A stretch of 19,706 bases of DNA from an uncultured Lachnospiraceae bacterium (GCA_934371475.1 CAKRNX010000028.1:1-19706), one strand, 5' to 3'. Positions 1-7,445 are shown, numbered from the stretch's first letter. Program-made: numbers and translations. The notes: a model not told the origin generated them from the sequence alone.

Positions 1-85
1 TTTTCCCGGCTTCTTTCATTTCTGTAAATTGCTCTTTATTATCAAAATGCCCTGTCATAAGCTTTACAAATTTTTCTATTTTCAT
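1..85 (-). CDS. 5' end of an unidentified gene, cut by the window edge
   Basis: Reading leftward from an ATG at 83-85, an open frame runs off the window. Its first 28 residues begin MKIEKFVKLMTGHFDNKEQ. A purine-rich AAGAAAGAAGGAAAT lies just upstream and would serve as the ribosome binding site. The gene follows the 226-residue membrane protein by about 75 nt in the same direction and may be the last part of the marR operon. The start loosely recalls the opening of CpcT/CpeT-like lyase proteins (helix, then F-x-N-x-E-Q), but 28 residues are too few to name it. Confidence 0.6.
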   Translation of the reverse strand, partial: MKIEKFVKLMTGHFDNKEQFTEMKEAGK

Positions 86-160
86 TATAATTTCCTTCTT
101 TCTTATAGCAGACTATCAGTCAGATGTCCGCAATTAAAGCCGGGGACTTGCTTGATTCAG

Positions 161-841
161 TTAAAATAAAAGCTGCAGCCCCATTGCAATGATCCACATA
201 TAGGCACAGGTCTTTGGAATCATCAATAATCCAACCTTTGGTTTTGTTTTACTGAATAAAGTTACCGGAAGGTAACAGCCAAAAGAAATAATAATAGCCA
301 CAACCATCCTTGTCATATGATATCCATAAGTATTTCCTGAAATGAAATATAAAATAATGACCCCTATACCGGTAATTGCAAAGACGGTATTTCTGATAAT
401 GGATAATTTCATATTTCCTTCATCTGTGCACCAATTATTCTGCGGAAACATACATATCACAATTCTTACAATTGCTGATATCCATATTACAGCCTCAATT
501 ATAACCGGTATTTTGAATTCCGGGAATGTAAATTTCCAGATATACATCAAAATAATATAGAATACTGTCATTGTAATAGACGATACCTGCAAGCCAATTC
601 CCAGCTGTCTCTTTATTTTATCATTACTTCCACGTACTGCTCTGATGCTTCTTGGCACCAGATGAAAAGCATCCCCGCCGCAAAGTGTCAGTGTCAATAT
701 TCCATAAAGAATAAATAACGTATTCCCCTGTGAGAATGTAAAAAATAAAATTGCGGCAACCAGATCGAAGATCAAATACACTGCATCAAAAATTGCCTCC
801 ATCAGATCCGGAAGCAGTGGTTTGTAACTGTTCTCTTTCAT
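161..841 (-). CDS. Multi-pass membrane protein, unknown function
   Basis: I do not recognise this 226-residue protein. It is strongly hydrophobic, with about seven likely membrane spans near residues 17-38, 40-57, 82-103, 111-133, 150-169, 178-198 and 204-226. A charged loop (RSIRAVRGSNDKIKR) lies between spans 2 and 3. No catalytic or transport signature is visible. Its ATG lies 2 nt after the stop of the 146-residue membrane protein, so the two are almost certainly translated together as the second and third genes of a marR-led operon. Operons with this plan often handle efflux, envelope stress or small-molecule responses, but that is inference. The start at 841 is supported by the tight spacing to the upstream gene. 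Confidence 0.8.
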   Translation of the reverse strand: MKENSYKPLLPDLMEAIFDAVYLIFDLVAAILFFTFSQGNTLFILYGILTLTLCGGDAFHLVPRSIRAVRGSNDKIKRQLGIGLQVSSITMTVFYIILMYIWKFTFPEFKIPVIIEAVIWISAIVRIVICMFPQNNWCTDEGNMKLSIIRNTVFAITGIGVIILYFISGNTYGYHMTRMVVAIIISFGCYLPVTLFSKTKPKVGLLMIPKTCAYMWIIAMGLQLLF

Positions 842-843
842 TA

Positions 844-1284
844 TTAATTCTGCTCCTTTTCAATTATTTGACTATAAAACCAATAATTTCTGGTAAAAAT
901 AACTCCCGCTAATGTCAAAGCTAAGCCCAGTCCAAAATAAAAAAATGCAATAAATATCTCCGGAAATATACCAGCCGCCCGAAATCCAATTCCGCCACCC
1001 ATCATACAGATCATAATCAAATATGCTTTCAAATCAAAGTAATGCCAAAATGGCCGGCAGTCCTCGTATCCAAGGATTCGTCTTGTATGTTTTTGGCTCA
1101 TTTTAAAAAACATTATGCCAAAAAGAAGAAACACAAATAATGACATTAAATATAAATACCATTTCCTTTCAATGTTTAAATAGGATATCACTCCCAGTCT
1201 GGCAACATTAATCCCGGCTATCATCCACACAATACCGGCAATCAGAAGCAGTGTCTTTTTCTTTACACAAAACCTGGTTTTCAT
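844..1284 (-). CDS. Four-span membrane protein, unknown function
   Basis: This 146-residue protein has four likely membrane spans (about residues 9-30, 42-60, 86-104 and 106-130) and a basic N-terminus. The loop between spans 2 and 3 is polar (QKHTRRILGYEDCRP). I do not recognise a named family. Its start codon lies inside the 3' end of the MarR gene, giving a 77-bp overlap in different frames. The start is nonetheless well supported: an AAGGAG motif sits at the right distance upstream, and the first membrane span is encoded within the overlap. Translation is probably coupled to that of the regulator. It shares an operon with the next membrane protein, and the two could form one complex. Confidence 0.8.
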   Translation of the reverse strand: MKTRFCVKKKTLLLIAGIVWMIAGINVARLGVISYLNIERKWYLYLMSLFVFLLFGIMFFKMSQKHTRRILGYEDCRPFWHYFDLKAYLIMICMMGGGIGFRAAGIFPEIFIAFFYFGLGLALTLAGVIFTRNYWFYSQIIEKEQN

Positions 1285-1723
1285 TTGCGTTCTCCTTATA
1301 CTGCCTTAAAAATTTTTCTGCGTTATTACAGATCTTGTCAAAGATATTAATGCACATATATTTTTCTTCTTCTGTCAATCCGCTCAAAACATTTTGTGCA
1401 AACTTTTTTTGTGCGTTTATTCCTGCTTCCACAATTAACTCTGCCTTATCTAATAATACAATTTCAATATGCTTTTTATTAGTTTTACTTTGTATTCTTT
1501 CAACAAGTCCCTTGTCTTCCAGGTTTTTCAATGAAGTTGAAACATGGGATTTTGTTGATTTTCTAACCTTTACTATTTCTGCAGCGGTATTATGCTGCGG
1601 ATTATTATGCAGAAACATAAGTATATCATATTCCATCTGCGTTAACTCGTACCGGTCACATACCTCGCCGGAAAGCAATTCGTAATAGCTTGTAATTGTT
1701 TTATGCTTATCCCAGAAATACAT
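1208..1723 (-). CDS. MarR-family transcriptional regulator
   Basis: The 171-residue protein has the layout of a MarR winged-helix repressor: an N-terminal dimerisation helix, a helix-turn-helix core with LTQMEYDILMFLHNN and STKSHVSTSLKNLEDKGLVER (about residues 27-77), then the beta-wing (QSKTNKKHIEIVLLDKA) and C-terminal dimerisation helices. It starts at an ATG with AGGAGG 6 nt upstream. The gene leads an operon with two membrane proteins and overlaps the first by 77 bp. The last 25 or so residues look like an extension beyond the usual fold. A perfect palindrome over its own -10 box suggests autorepression. The ligand is unknown. Confidence 0.88.
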   Translation of the reverse strand: MYFWDKHKTITSYYELLSGEVCDRYELTQMEYDILMFLHNNPQHNTAAEIVKVRKSTKSHVSTSLKNLEDKGLVERIQSKTNKKHIEIVLLDKAELIVEAGINAQKKFAQNVLSGLTEEEKYMCINIFDKICNNAEKFLRQYKENANENQVLCKEKDTASDCRYCVDDSRD

Positions 1724-1733
1724 CTCACCCTCC

Positions 1734-1757
1734 TAATCGTTCTTTTTAGAACGATTA
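1734..1757. promoter_or_regulatory. Likely MarR operator, perfect 10-bp palindrome
   Basis: TAATCGTTCT (1734-1743) and AGAACGATTA (1748-1757) are exact inverted repeats around TTTT. The size and symmetry match sites bound by MarR dimers. Its left half on the minus strand lies within the -10 box, so binding would block RNA polymerase. That the adjacent MarR protein binds here is inference from position. Confidence 0.75.
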
Positions 1758-1782
1758 TAAGGCAACACCTCAGCCCAGTCAA
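1754..1782 (-). promoter_or_regulatory. Sigma-A promoter of the marR operon
   Basis: Read on the minus strand: TTGACT (-35, 1777-1782), a 17-nt spacer, then a perfect TATAAT (-10, 1754-1759). Transcription should begin about 10 nt before the ribosome binding site of the MarR gene. The -10 box overlaps the palindrome at 1734-1757. Confidence 0.85.
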
Positions 1783-1856
1783 TGATTTTGTATAAATATT
1801 TTATCTGACCAAGCGGCTCCTGTGTATATTGGCAACGAGGGACAAAAACAAATCGT

Positions 1857-2582
1857 TCATCGGATAATAGATGGATTAGAACTTTCCCTTACTGTGCCGT
1901 CCTTTTCAATGCCAATGCACCACTCATACTTGTAATGTCCTTTCAGAGTGCCATATTCATCATATCCAAAGAAATTGCCTTTTACTTTAAAGGAATACGC
2001 AACACCAATCATGCTGCCGCCTTCCTCGCAGGAAGCTACTTCAAAGTATTTGATCTTACTGCAGCCGGAGGCTTTCAGCATCATTCTGCTGCCGTGACTT
2101 ACCGCGTCATCGTAAGCCAGTTTTTCCGCTTTATCCTTCGAAATAGCCGATTCAGCTTCGGCGGAGTCTGTTGTTTCAGGCATCTCATACGGGGTAAAAG
2201 TAGTAACATAATAATCTATGGTATTATCTGCAATATGATAGCAAATCGACTCTTCTGTGCCCTCTGTGACCCCATCGTTATCCTCTCCGGCATCGATTAA
2301 GATCAGAGTGGCGGTAATGTTTCCGTCGTTTTCTGTAAGCTGGGTGACACTGTATGTATAGTGAAATTCATTATGATTGTAGGTCATGGTATTTTGGTCA
2401 GAAAACACTAAATAGGTGTTGTCATCTTTAAATGATTTACCGGACAGGTACTGATCATAGAGTTCCTGATCAAACTGACCTTCCGTTTCTGTTTCAGTTT
2501 CGGGTGTGGCAGTATTCTGGCATCCTGTTAATGCAGTGAATGTTATTATGTAGCAGGAAAGAACTGCGGCAATTCGTTTCAT
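1857..2582 (-). CDS. Secreted lipoprotein, unknown function
   Basis: The 241-residue protein has a lipoprotein signal peptide: basic MKR, a hydrophobic stretch, and a lipobox LTGC with the lipidated Cys at residue 21. A Thr/Glu-rich linker (ETETETEG) follows, then a beta-rich domain of about 190 residues with many Asp, Glu and Tyr and no recognisable enzyme motif. It is expected to be anchored on the outer face of the membrane. It lies 97 nt downstream of another secreted protein gene on the same strand. An AGAGGAA motif precedes the ATG at 2582. It may be a small-ligand or cell-wall-associated protein, but the sequence does not say which. Confidence 0.8.
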   Translation of the reverse strand: MKRIAAVLSCYIITFTALTGCQNTATPETETETEGQFDQELYDQYLSGKSFKDDNTYLVFSDQNTMTYNHNEFHYTYSVTQLTENDGNITATLILIDAGEDNDGVTEGTEESICYHIADNTIDYYVTTFTPYEMPETTDSAEAESAISKDKAEKLAYDDAVSHGSRMMLKASGCSKIKYFEVASCEEGGSMIGVAYSFKVKGNFFGYDEYGTLKGHYKYEWCIGIEKDGTVRESSNPSIIR

Positions 2583-2625
2583 CTTATCTGTTTTCCTCTG
2601 GTGTATGTCTGAAAAGGTTTGTGTA

Positions 2626-2659
2626 AAGCGGCCAGCTGTTTGACTTTTACTGACCGCTT
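2626..2659 (-). terminator. Weak hairpin between two secreted-protein genes
   Basis: On the minus strand AAGCGGTCAG (2650-2659) pairs with CTGGCCGCTT (2626-2635), with one G-T pair and a 14-nt loop. No strong T-run follows, so it is either an inefficient terminator after the upstream gene or an intercistronic processing hairpin that shields the upstream message. Confidence 0.45.
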
Positions 2660-2679
2660 GTTAGTGTTTTATGAATCCA

Positions 2680-3678
2680 TTATTTTAAAGCTGCCAGATC
2701 CTCTTCACTGTATGTCTTCAGAACTTCATCTGCGCTCTTTGCTACGATAATACCAATGGAAATGTCATGACCTTTGAAACATTCTTTTAATCCGTCATAG
2801 GCTTCTTTTGCGGCTGCTTCAATAGCACTCTCGGAAAGATCGGTATCGTCTGTGGCCAGAAGGATGATATTAAAGAAACCTTCATTTGACTCCATAGGAA
2901 CATACTGATAGGAATTCAGGTTTTTATCGTTCCATTCGCTGATTTTGGAATTAGCATTTTCTGTTGCCTCTTCCAGTGTCGTTTCGGTAGTCTCTTCACT
3001 GGAGTCTTCTGTAGAGTCTTCATTGCTGTTGTCTTTGGTCAGATCTTTGACCGCACAGGGAAAAGTGTCATGTAGGATGGACAGATCCTGATCCAGTCCG
3101 CCTGCTGCCGCATAATCCTCATACAGTTCCTTCATGGCATCGAGATCGAATACCACAGTACCGTCTACTTTGCGGTCGCCGGAGAAGCGGATATCCATTA
3201 CACTGACGCTGCCCTCGGCAATATCTTTTAATAACTGGATGGATTCATCTGTAAGCACTAACGTGCAGATTTCGTAGATTTTTCCGTCATCTGTGTTAGT
3301 GTCTCTGGTCACGTCAAACGTATATCTGTGATCCGTTGTCTTAATGATGATTTTGTCGGTAAAAATCCAGTCTTCTCCATAATAAATGAAAATGATTCTC
3401 GGAACTGCGATCTCTCCATCCTGAATCAGTTTGATATCGACAGTACCGTAGATATATCCTTTATCGTCGTCGTCCTTTACGAATCCGCCTAAGATACCGG
3501 AAGGCTGATCGTCACCTCCGACAAATGAGATGATCCCTGTGTCGTCAAAATCATCAATTTCCACGTCATATTCCGTTTTGCTTTCAAAAACAGAAGTATC
3601 AATACCTGCGAAGGCTTGGCTGCAGGTCATTCCGCAGATGGCGAGAGTTGTCAGAACCGTTAAAAATTTTTTTCTCAT
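2680..3678 (-). CDS. Secreted acidic protein, unknown function
   Basis: The likely product is 332 residues starting MRKKFLTVLTTLAICGM, with a signal peptide cleaved near AFA/G at residue 24. The frame is open much further upstream to 4131, but that part only reads through family A repeats. A GGAGG 8 nt before the ATG at 3678 sets the start. The mature protein has an Asp-rich first half (GGDDQPSG, KDDDDKG), a beta-rich middle, a Ser/Thr/Glu-rich linker (about residues 220-245) and a C-terminal alpha/beta part of about 80 residues (ESNEGFFNIILLATDDTDLS). I do not recognise a family. The C-terminal part, with ATD and SIGIIVAKS, looks like a compact two-layer domain. It is probably released or loosely wall-bound. 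Confidence 0.82.
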   Translation of the reverse strand: MRKKFLTVLTTLAICGMTCSQAFAGIDTSVFESKTEYDVEIDDFDDTGIISFVGGDDQPSGILGGFVKDDDDKGYIYGTVDIKLIQDGEIAVPRIIFIYYGEDWIFTDKIIIKTTDHRYTFDVTRDTNTDDGKIYEICTLVLTDESIQLLKDIAEGSVSVMDIRFSGDRKVDGTVVFDLDAMKELYEDYAAAGGLDQDLSILHDTFPCAVKDLTKDNSNEDSTEDSSEETTETTLEEATENANSKISEWNDKNLNSYQYVPMESNEGFFNIILLATDDTDLSESAIEAAAKEAYDGLKECFKGHDISIGIIVAKSADEVLKTYSEEDLAALK

Positions 3679-3721
3679 GGTATTTTCCTCCAAAACATTT
3701 TTCTTGTGGTGCGTATAGCAG

Positions 3722-3846
3722 AAGCCTCCGGCAGGATGCGCAGCTCGCAGAAGAGAAAATGCTGCTAACGCAGACTGCTCGCGCGCGGAACAAAAGTTGT
3801 GCTGCCAAAGTTGTGATCCGCGGGGGTGTGAAGCACACTTTTGTTC
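3722..3846 (+). repeat. Family A repeat, copy 1 (diverged, lacks the first hairpin)
   Basis: The copy starts at AAGCCTCCGGCAGGATGCG and ends at the CTTTTGTTC arm. It holds the GAACAAAAG/CTTTTGTTC long hairpin and the GCTCGCGCGCGG core. Its middle (GCTGCTAACGCAGACTGCTC) differs from the standard unit and matches the divergent copy at 10044. It is followed directly by copy 2. Confidence 0.85.
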
Positions 3847-3988
3847 TTTCACAGGAAATTGCGTCCTGTGAAATAAAAAGCCTCCGGCGTGATGCGCAGC
3901 TCGCAGAGAAGAAGCCTGCTCGCGCGCGGAACAAAAGTTGTGCTGCCAAAGCAGTGATTCGCAGGGTGTGCGAAGCACACTTTTGTTC
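3847..3988 (+). repeat. Family A repeat, copy 2 (full length, 142 bp)
   Basis: This is a full unit: the hairpin TTTCACAGGA/TCCTGTGAAA with AATTGCG loop, the core ATGCGCAGCTCGCAG, the GC-rich GCTCGCGCGCGG, then the long hairpin GAACAAAAG...CTTTTGTTC. Copies 1 and 2 fill most of the 501-nt gap between the secreted-protein gene and the lipoprotein gene upstream of it. The promoter of the secreted-protein gene, if it has one of its own, must lie in or beside these repeats. Confidence 0.92.
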
Positions 3989-4042
3989 CTTGATTGTGGA
4001 CAGGTAGCAGTGCGGATTGTAAACAGGATATGCGCAGTTGCA

Positions 4043-4082
4043 AAAATAAAAAGGCGGCTCACTGCTGCAGAAGCAGGAGCCG
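4043..4082 (-). terminator. Rho-independent terminator after the small lipoprotein gene
   Basis: On the minus strand CGGCTC-CTGCT pairs with AGCAG-T-GAGCCG around TCTGC, followed by CCTTTTTATTTTT. The stem and T-run are textbook. It lies about 100 nt past the stop at 4180, so transcription of the kinase-led run probably ends or drops here. Confidence 0.85.
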
Positions 4083-4115
4083 TCCCTGTCGCTGAGACTG
4101 CTATTATAAAATAGA

Positions 4116-4152
4116 TAGAATGCAGAAACAATTAACTGACAGCATAGTGCAG
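4116..4152. repeat. Short direct repeat, copy 1
   Basis: This 37-bp stretch ends AATTAACTGACAGCATAGTG plus CAG. It recurs with a 7-nt insertion at 4626-4669. The two copies lie just past the 3' ends of two adjacent minus-strand genes and flank the small lipoprotein gene. Confidence 0.75.
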
Positions 4153-4179
4153 ATAATAAATAGTTTCTGCTGAAATGTC

Positions 4180-4533
4180 TTAATTCATTTTCCTTAATGT
4201 GTGTCCGTTATTTACCAGACAGCCATCTTTATACTGATAAAGAGTATAATTATCATAGGTTCCTGCATCAGCGAAATCAGATGTAAATCTAACCTCATTT
4301 CCCTCTATTTTGATGATACCGGTTTCAGTTTTGGTATTTGAACCATTAACAGTAGTATCAATATAACTGCCGTCTTTATTTATTGTGATATGAACACTTA
4401 TATTGTTTCCATTGTAGGTCCAGCCACCGGCCCATTCACCGGCCAGTTTTTGGATGGAAACGTTATTTCCGCAGCCAGTTAATATGATGAGCGTCACAAT
4501 TAGGATAAATAATAGGTGTGTTTTCTTTTTCAT
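4180..4533 (-). CDS. Small lipoprotein, lipocalin-like size
   Basis: The 117-residue product starts MKKKTHLLFILIV and has a lipobox LTGC (Cys 21). The mature domain of about 97 residues is rich in beta strands: LAGEWAGGWTYNGNNISVHITINKDGSY, then ETGIIKIEGNEVRFTSD, ending GCLVNNGHTLRKM. The pattern of an early G-x-W followed by alternating strands resembles small beta-barrel or sandwich lipoproteins that measure or bind ligands, but no named family is certain. ATG 4533 is chosen because AGGAG lies 9 nt upstream; an alternative TTG at 4566 has no such site. It lies between the zinc-ribbon gene and a terminator on the same strand. Confidence 0.8.
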   Translation of the reverse strand: MKKKTHLLFILIVTLIILTGCGNNVSIQKLAGEWAGGWTYNGNNISVHITINKDGSYIDTTVNGSNTKTETGIIKIEGNEVRFTSDFADAGTYDNYTLYQYKDGCLVNNGHTLRKMN

Positions 4534-4625
4534 TTGTATCTTCTCCTGATTTTCATGTTTTTGCAAGTCAAATTACATGGATGATTGCGTGTTTTGCATT
4601 TTCGCAATCAGACAAAAACATATTA

Positions 4626-4669
4626 TAGAATGCGGCAGGAAAAAACAATTACCTGACAGCATAGTGCAG
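4626..4669. repeat. Short direct repeat, copy 2
   Basis: This 44-bp stretch matches 4116-4152 apart from a 7-nt insertion; both begin TAGAATGC and end in the same 18 or so bases (CTGACAGCATAGTGCAG). It lies immediately after the 3' end of the zinc-ribbon gene. Confidence 0.75.
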
Positions 4670-4674
4670 GAAAA

Positions 4675-5931
4675 TCATTCAAACACCGCATTGGCCGTAT
4701 CAACCGGATGTTCCGCCGGATTGTCAATATCCACATCATTTCCGGCGAAGGTACTTCCGGTAAAATCAAGGACTTCTGATCCGGGCAGGCTGTCGATGCG
4801 GACAGCGGTTCCATTTCCCGTGAAGGTATTATTAAAATAGGAAGGAGAGGAGCCGTATGACAAACTGGTGGTGAACTTGAGTGCAGTCGTATTGTCGGTA
4901 AAAGTGCAGTCGGTTGCGCTGACCCATGCCCTGTCCTGGGCGACAGCAGCGATGTTCCAGCCGCTGAAGTCACAGTTGGACAGCAGCACAAAACAGTAAG
5001 CATTCAGTCCGGTCTCTGAATTTGGAGTATTACTTTCAAAACGAATCCCGGAGAGGTCTGCATAATTTCCGTTGAGCCCGTTCATGCTGACTGTTCCGGT
5101 AAATGTAGTCACATCATTCCCCTCGGTGCTTCCGTAGACAGAAAATGTATGATTGCCAAAGGTAACCGGACCGTCATAGGTGACAGCCGGGAGATACAGA
5201 TATACCGGAGTGTCGGAAGAAACCTCTTTTTCAATGGAAGAGAGCAGTGCATTCAGATCCTCAGTTGTTTCCATTGGTACATCCTCCGGAAAATAAGTAA
5301 CGGCGGCCTTCTTTTCAATACTGAGCTGGGTGGAGAGCGAGATTGTATCTCCGTTTTTCATGGTCAGCGTCCAGACAATGTCGTTTGTGCCGCTGTCTGA
5401 TGTAAAATGAATATCTGACATATAGGCGGCATTCGGGAAGCTGTCGCTGTGGGCCGGATCGGAATAGTCCATTTTCTGAGAATTTTCATGCGGCTGTGTA
5501 CTGATCTGGCAGGATTCAACCTGCTCTGAGAATGTTTCCCAGGCCAGCTTGCCGCTTTCCTGATCCAGGGCATATAACTGACAGGGAAGCGCGCTGTCCA
5601 TCCCTTCGGCAAGCGTATCTGTCCGTTCACTCCGGGCATTTCCCATTACAGCATCTCCCTCAGAATAAGTCAGCAATACCTGGTATGAGGTATCATTGTC
5701 GGGATAAATGATCTGTGCGCCGCCCGTATAGGTCTGTGGTCTGTGATACATGGCAAAAGCTGTGCTGATGCCGGTGGTGAGTACCAGCACACCTGCGGCT
5801 ATGGCTGCTTTCTTTTTCCACGGTCTTGGTGTTCTGATTCCCTGTTTTTCTGTCTGGCCTGCGGTGCAGTGAGGACAGAAAGAAGCATTGTCCGGGAGGA
5901 CCTGCCCGCAGTTGATACACTTTTTGCTCAT
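4675..5931 (-). CDS. Zinc-ribbon membrane protein with beta-helix-like exterior
   Basis: The 418-residue protein opens with a four-Cys zinc ribbon (C5-x2-C8, C19-x2-C22), a basic linker (TPRPWKKK), one membrane span at about residues 42-61, and a long exterior. The ribbon is therefore cytoplasmic. Residues 230-415 carry repeated short strands with N, G, F and D turns (TFTGTVSMNGLNGNYADLSG, TDCTFTDNTTALKF, FNNTFTGNGTAV, FTGSTFAGNDV), typical of a right-handed parallel beta-helix. Its ATG lies 38 nt after the kinase-like gene on the same strand, with AAAGGGAAAATT as ribosome binding site. The layout fits a sensor or scaffold that displays a beta-helix outside and presents a small domain to the kinase inside; that link is inference. 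Confidence 0.85.
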   Translation of the reverse strand: MSKKCINCGQVLPDNASFCPHCTAGQTEKQGIRTPRPWKKKAAIAAGVLVLTTGISTAFAMYHRPQTYTGGAQIIYPDNDTSYQVLLTYSEGDAVMGNARSERTDTLAEGMDSALPCQLYALDQESGKLAWETFSEQVESCQISTQPHENSQKMDYSDPAHSDSFPNAAYMSDIHFTSDSGTNDIVWTLTMKNGDTISLSTQLSIEKKAAVTYFPEDVPMETTEDLNALLSSIEKEVSSDTPVYLYLPAVTYDGPVTFGNHTFSVYGSTEGNDVTTFTGTVSMNGLNGNYADLSGIRFESNTPNSETGLNAYCFVLLSNCDFSGWNIAAVAQDRAWVSATDCTFTDNTTALKFTTSLSYGSSPSYFNNTFTGNGTAVRIDSLPGSEVLDFTGSTFAGNDVDIDNPAEHPVDTANAVFE

Positions 5932-5969
5932 AATTTTCCCTTTCCATTTCGTGCTGCTGCTTGCGTTGG

Positions 5970-6677
5970 TTACGATAAGACTTCCAGCAAATGAAGAATA
6001 TTTTTGTAGCGTTTCGCCGGATTTACCATCGTGCAGCGCTGCACAATGCGTCCCATTCGTCTGGGAGCCAGTTTGCGGGAAGGGTGTTCACCTGTCAGCA
6101 TGATATTGAGCAGAACGCCGACGGCGTAAATGTCGGTCCGGCCGTCTGACTGAGAAAGCCCGTACTGCTCCGGAGCTGCGAAACCGGTCGTTCCAAGGAT
6201 CTGAGTATCTTCTTCAAGCGTATTTTTGTATGTTCTGGAAGCGTCAAAGTCGATCAGAACGGCTTCATTTCCTCTTATTATAATGTTGTCTGGTTTGACA
6301 TCCCGATGTACGACCCCCATAGAATGAAGCACCCACAGGGCGGAACAGATCTGACGCATCAGCTGTTTTGCCTGCGCGGTTGTCAGCAGGCCTCCGCTCA
6401 GAATGTCAGAGAGCGTGTCACCCTGGATGTATTCTTCCAGAAGAACTGTCTGTCCGTTTTTTTCCCCCACATCCATGATCTGCGGAAGGTTGGGACATGA
6501 GATGGAGAGAAGTTTCTGATAGACTTCGCTGTTTCCATAGAAATGTCTGAAAATATAACGTGTGCCGCTGGTTCTGTGGCGGACAAGCAGCACCTGTCCG
6601 CGTTCATTCTGTTTGATCAGCGAAATGGTGTCGTATTCGTTGTGAATTGCTTCAAGGAGGCTGTCATAAATATCCAT
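5970..6677 (-). CDS. Ser/Thr protein kinase-like protein
   Basis: The 235-residue protein is a minimal eukaryotic-type kinase domain with no membrane span. Visible motifs are the alpha-C Glu (E51), catalytic loop HRDVKPDN (124-131), metal-binding DFD (143-145, usually DFG), activation-segment APEQYG (168-173) and DIYAVG (182-187). The glycine loop is degenerate, with a single Gly in NERGQV. The beta-3 Lys of the VAIK motif aligns with Arg 44 (YIFRHF). With HRD and DFD acids intact it may be active with altered ATP handling, or be a regulated pseudokinase. I place the start at ATG 6677, 6 nt after AAGGTG, rather than GTG 6686. It heads a run with the zinc-ribbon protein. The XRE gene at 7542 is divergent. 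Confidence 0.88.
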   Translation of the reverse strand: MDIYDSLLEAIHNEYDTISLIKQNERGQVLLVRHRTSGTRYIFRHFYGNSEVYQKLLSISCPNLPQIMDVGEKNGQTVLLEEYIQGDTLSDILSGGLLTTAQAKQLMRQICSALWVLHSMGVVHRDVKPDNIIIRGNEAVLIDFDASRTYKNTLEEDTQILGTTGFAAPEQYGLSQSDGRTDIYAVGVLLNIMLTGEHPSRKLAPRRMGRIVQRCTMVNPAKRYKNILHLLEVLS

Positions 6678-6720
6678 GTATTTCACCTTATGATGTCATG
6701 ATACGGTTACTGCTCTGTAA

Positions 6721-6779
6721 TATTCCAAATGCCACGGCATTCTTGCCGCGAGGATCCGATCCTTCGCAGCCTGCCGCGG
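6721..6779 (-). repeat. Family B repeat (minus orientation)
   Basis: On the minus strand a GCGAAGGATC/GGATCCTCGC hairpin is followed by GGCAAGAATGCC-GT-GGCATT, the conserved family B second hairpin with a decayed 3' arm. It lies just upstream of the kinase gene start and may overlap its promoter, which I could not place. Confidence 0.7.
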
Positions 6780-6787
6780 ATTTTTCA

Positions 6788-6928
6788 TTTCACAGGAAAT
6801 TGCGTCCTGTGAAATAAAAGCCTCCGGCATGATGCGCAGCTCGCAGAGAAGAAGCCTGCTCGCGCGCGGAACAAAAGCTGTGCTGCCAAAGCAGTGGCTC
6901 GCGGGGTGCACGAAGCACACTTTTGTTC
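6788..6928 (+). repeat. Family A repeat, tandem copy 1 of 3
   Basis: This is a 141-bp unit from TTTCACAGGA to CTTTTGTTC, first of three head-to-tail copies between the kinase and XRE genes. Confidence 0.93.
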
Positions 6929-7070
6929 TTTTACAGGAAATTGCGTCCTGTGAAATAAAAAGCCTCCGGCAAGATGCGCAGCTCGCAGAGAAGAAGCCTG
7001 CTCGCGCGCGGAACAAAAGCTGTGCTGCCGAAGTAGTGGCTCGCGGGGTGTACGAAGCACACTTTTGTTA
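6929..7070 (+). repeat. Family A repeat, tandem copy 2 of 3
   Basis: This is a 142-bp unit. Its first hairpin reads TTTTACAGGA/TCCTGTGAAA; the C-to-T change still pairs with G, so the stem is kept. The core reads AAGATGCGC. Confidence 0.93.
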
Positions 7071-7212
7071 TTTCACAGGAAATTGCGTCCTGTGAAATAA
7101 AAAGCCTCCGGCATGATGCGCAGCTCGCAGAGAAGAAGCCTGCTCGCGCGCGGAACAAAAGCTGTGCTGCCGAAGCAGTGGCTCGCGGGGTGTACGAAGC
7201 ACACTTTTGTTC
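7071..7212 (+). repeat. Family A repeat, tandem copy 3 of 3
   Basis: This 142-bp unit is nearly identical to copies 1 and 2. It ends at CTTTTGTTC and then gives way to unrelated sequence (TTCAGCAGCATAAC). Confidence 0.93.
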
Positions 7213-7263
7213 TTCAGCAGCATAACACAGACTGGTTTGTCGCACAGGGAGGTGTTTTGGGTG

Positions 7264-7289
7264 AATATGCACCGTGCATATTGTTTTTT
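7264..7289 (+). terminator. Orphan rho-independent terminator-like hairpin
   Basis: AATATGC and GCATATT pair around ACCGT, followed by G and six T. No plus-strand gene ends to its left, only family A repeats. It could stop transcription leaving the repeat array or act in the leader of the XRE gene. Confidence 0.65.
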
Positions 7290-7445
7290 GGAATCATTTA
7301 TAGTTTAATATAGAATATTAGGACAGACGAGTGCAGTCTGCTCTACTATGTAATATCAGATCATTACATGACAAATCAATTATCATATTATAACCTATTA
7401 ACTGAAAATAAGCAAATTTTAACATATGATTTATTTCGGCCACGA

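Noticed and set aside
3599..4131. Open frames on both strands through the repeats, including an N-terminal extension of the secreted-protein gene
   Set aside because: They read through family A units, which are stop-poor in several frames; the same peptide appears at every array in either orientation. No ribosome binding sites, and the true gene has its own start, SD and signal peptide at 3678.
6788..7212. CRISPR array
   Set aside because: The period is 142 bp with no unique spacers; each unit is the same throughout, and no cas genes are present.
6696..7313. Several overlapping 66-113-codon frames in the kinase-XRE gap
   Set aside because: All are translations of the three tandem family A units in different frames.
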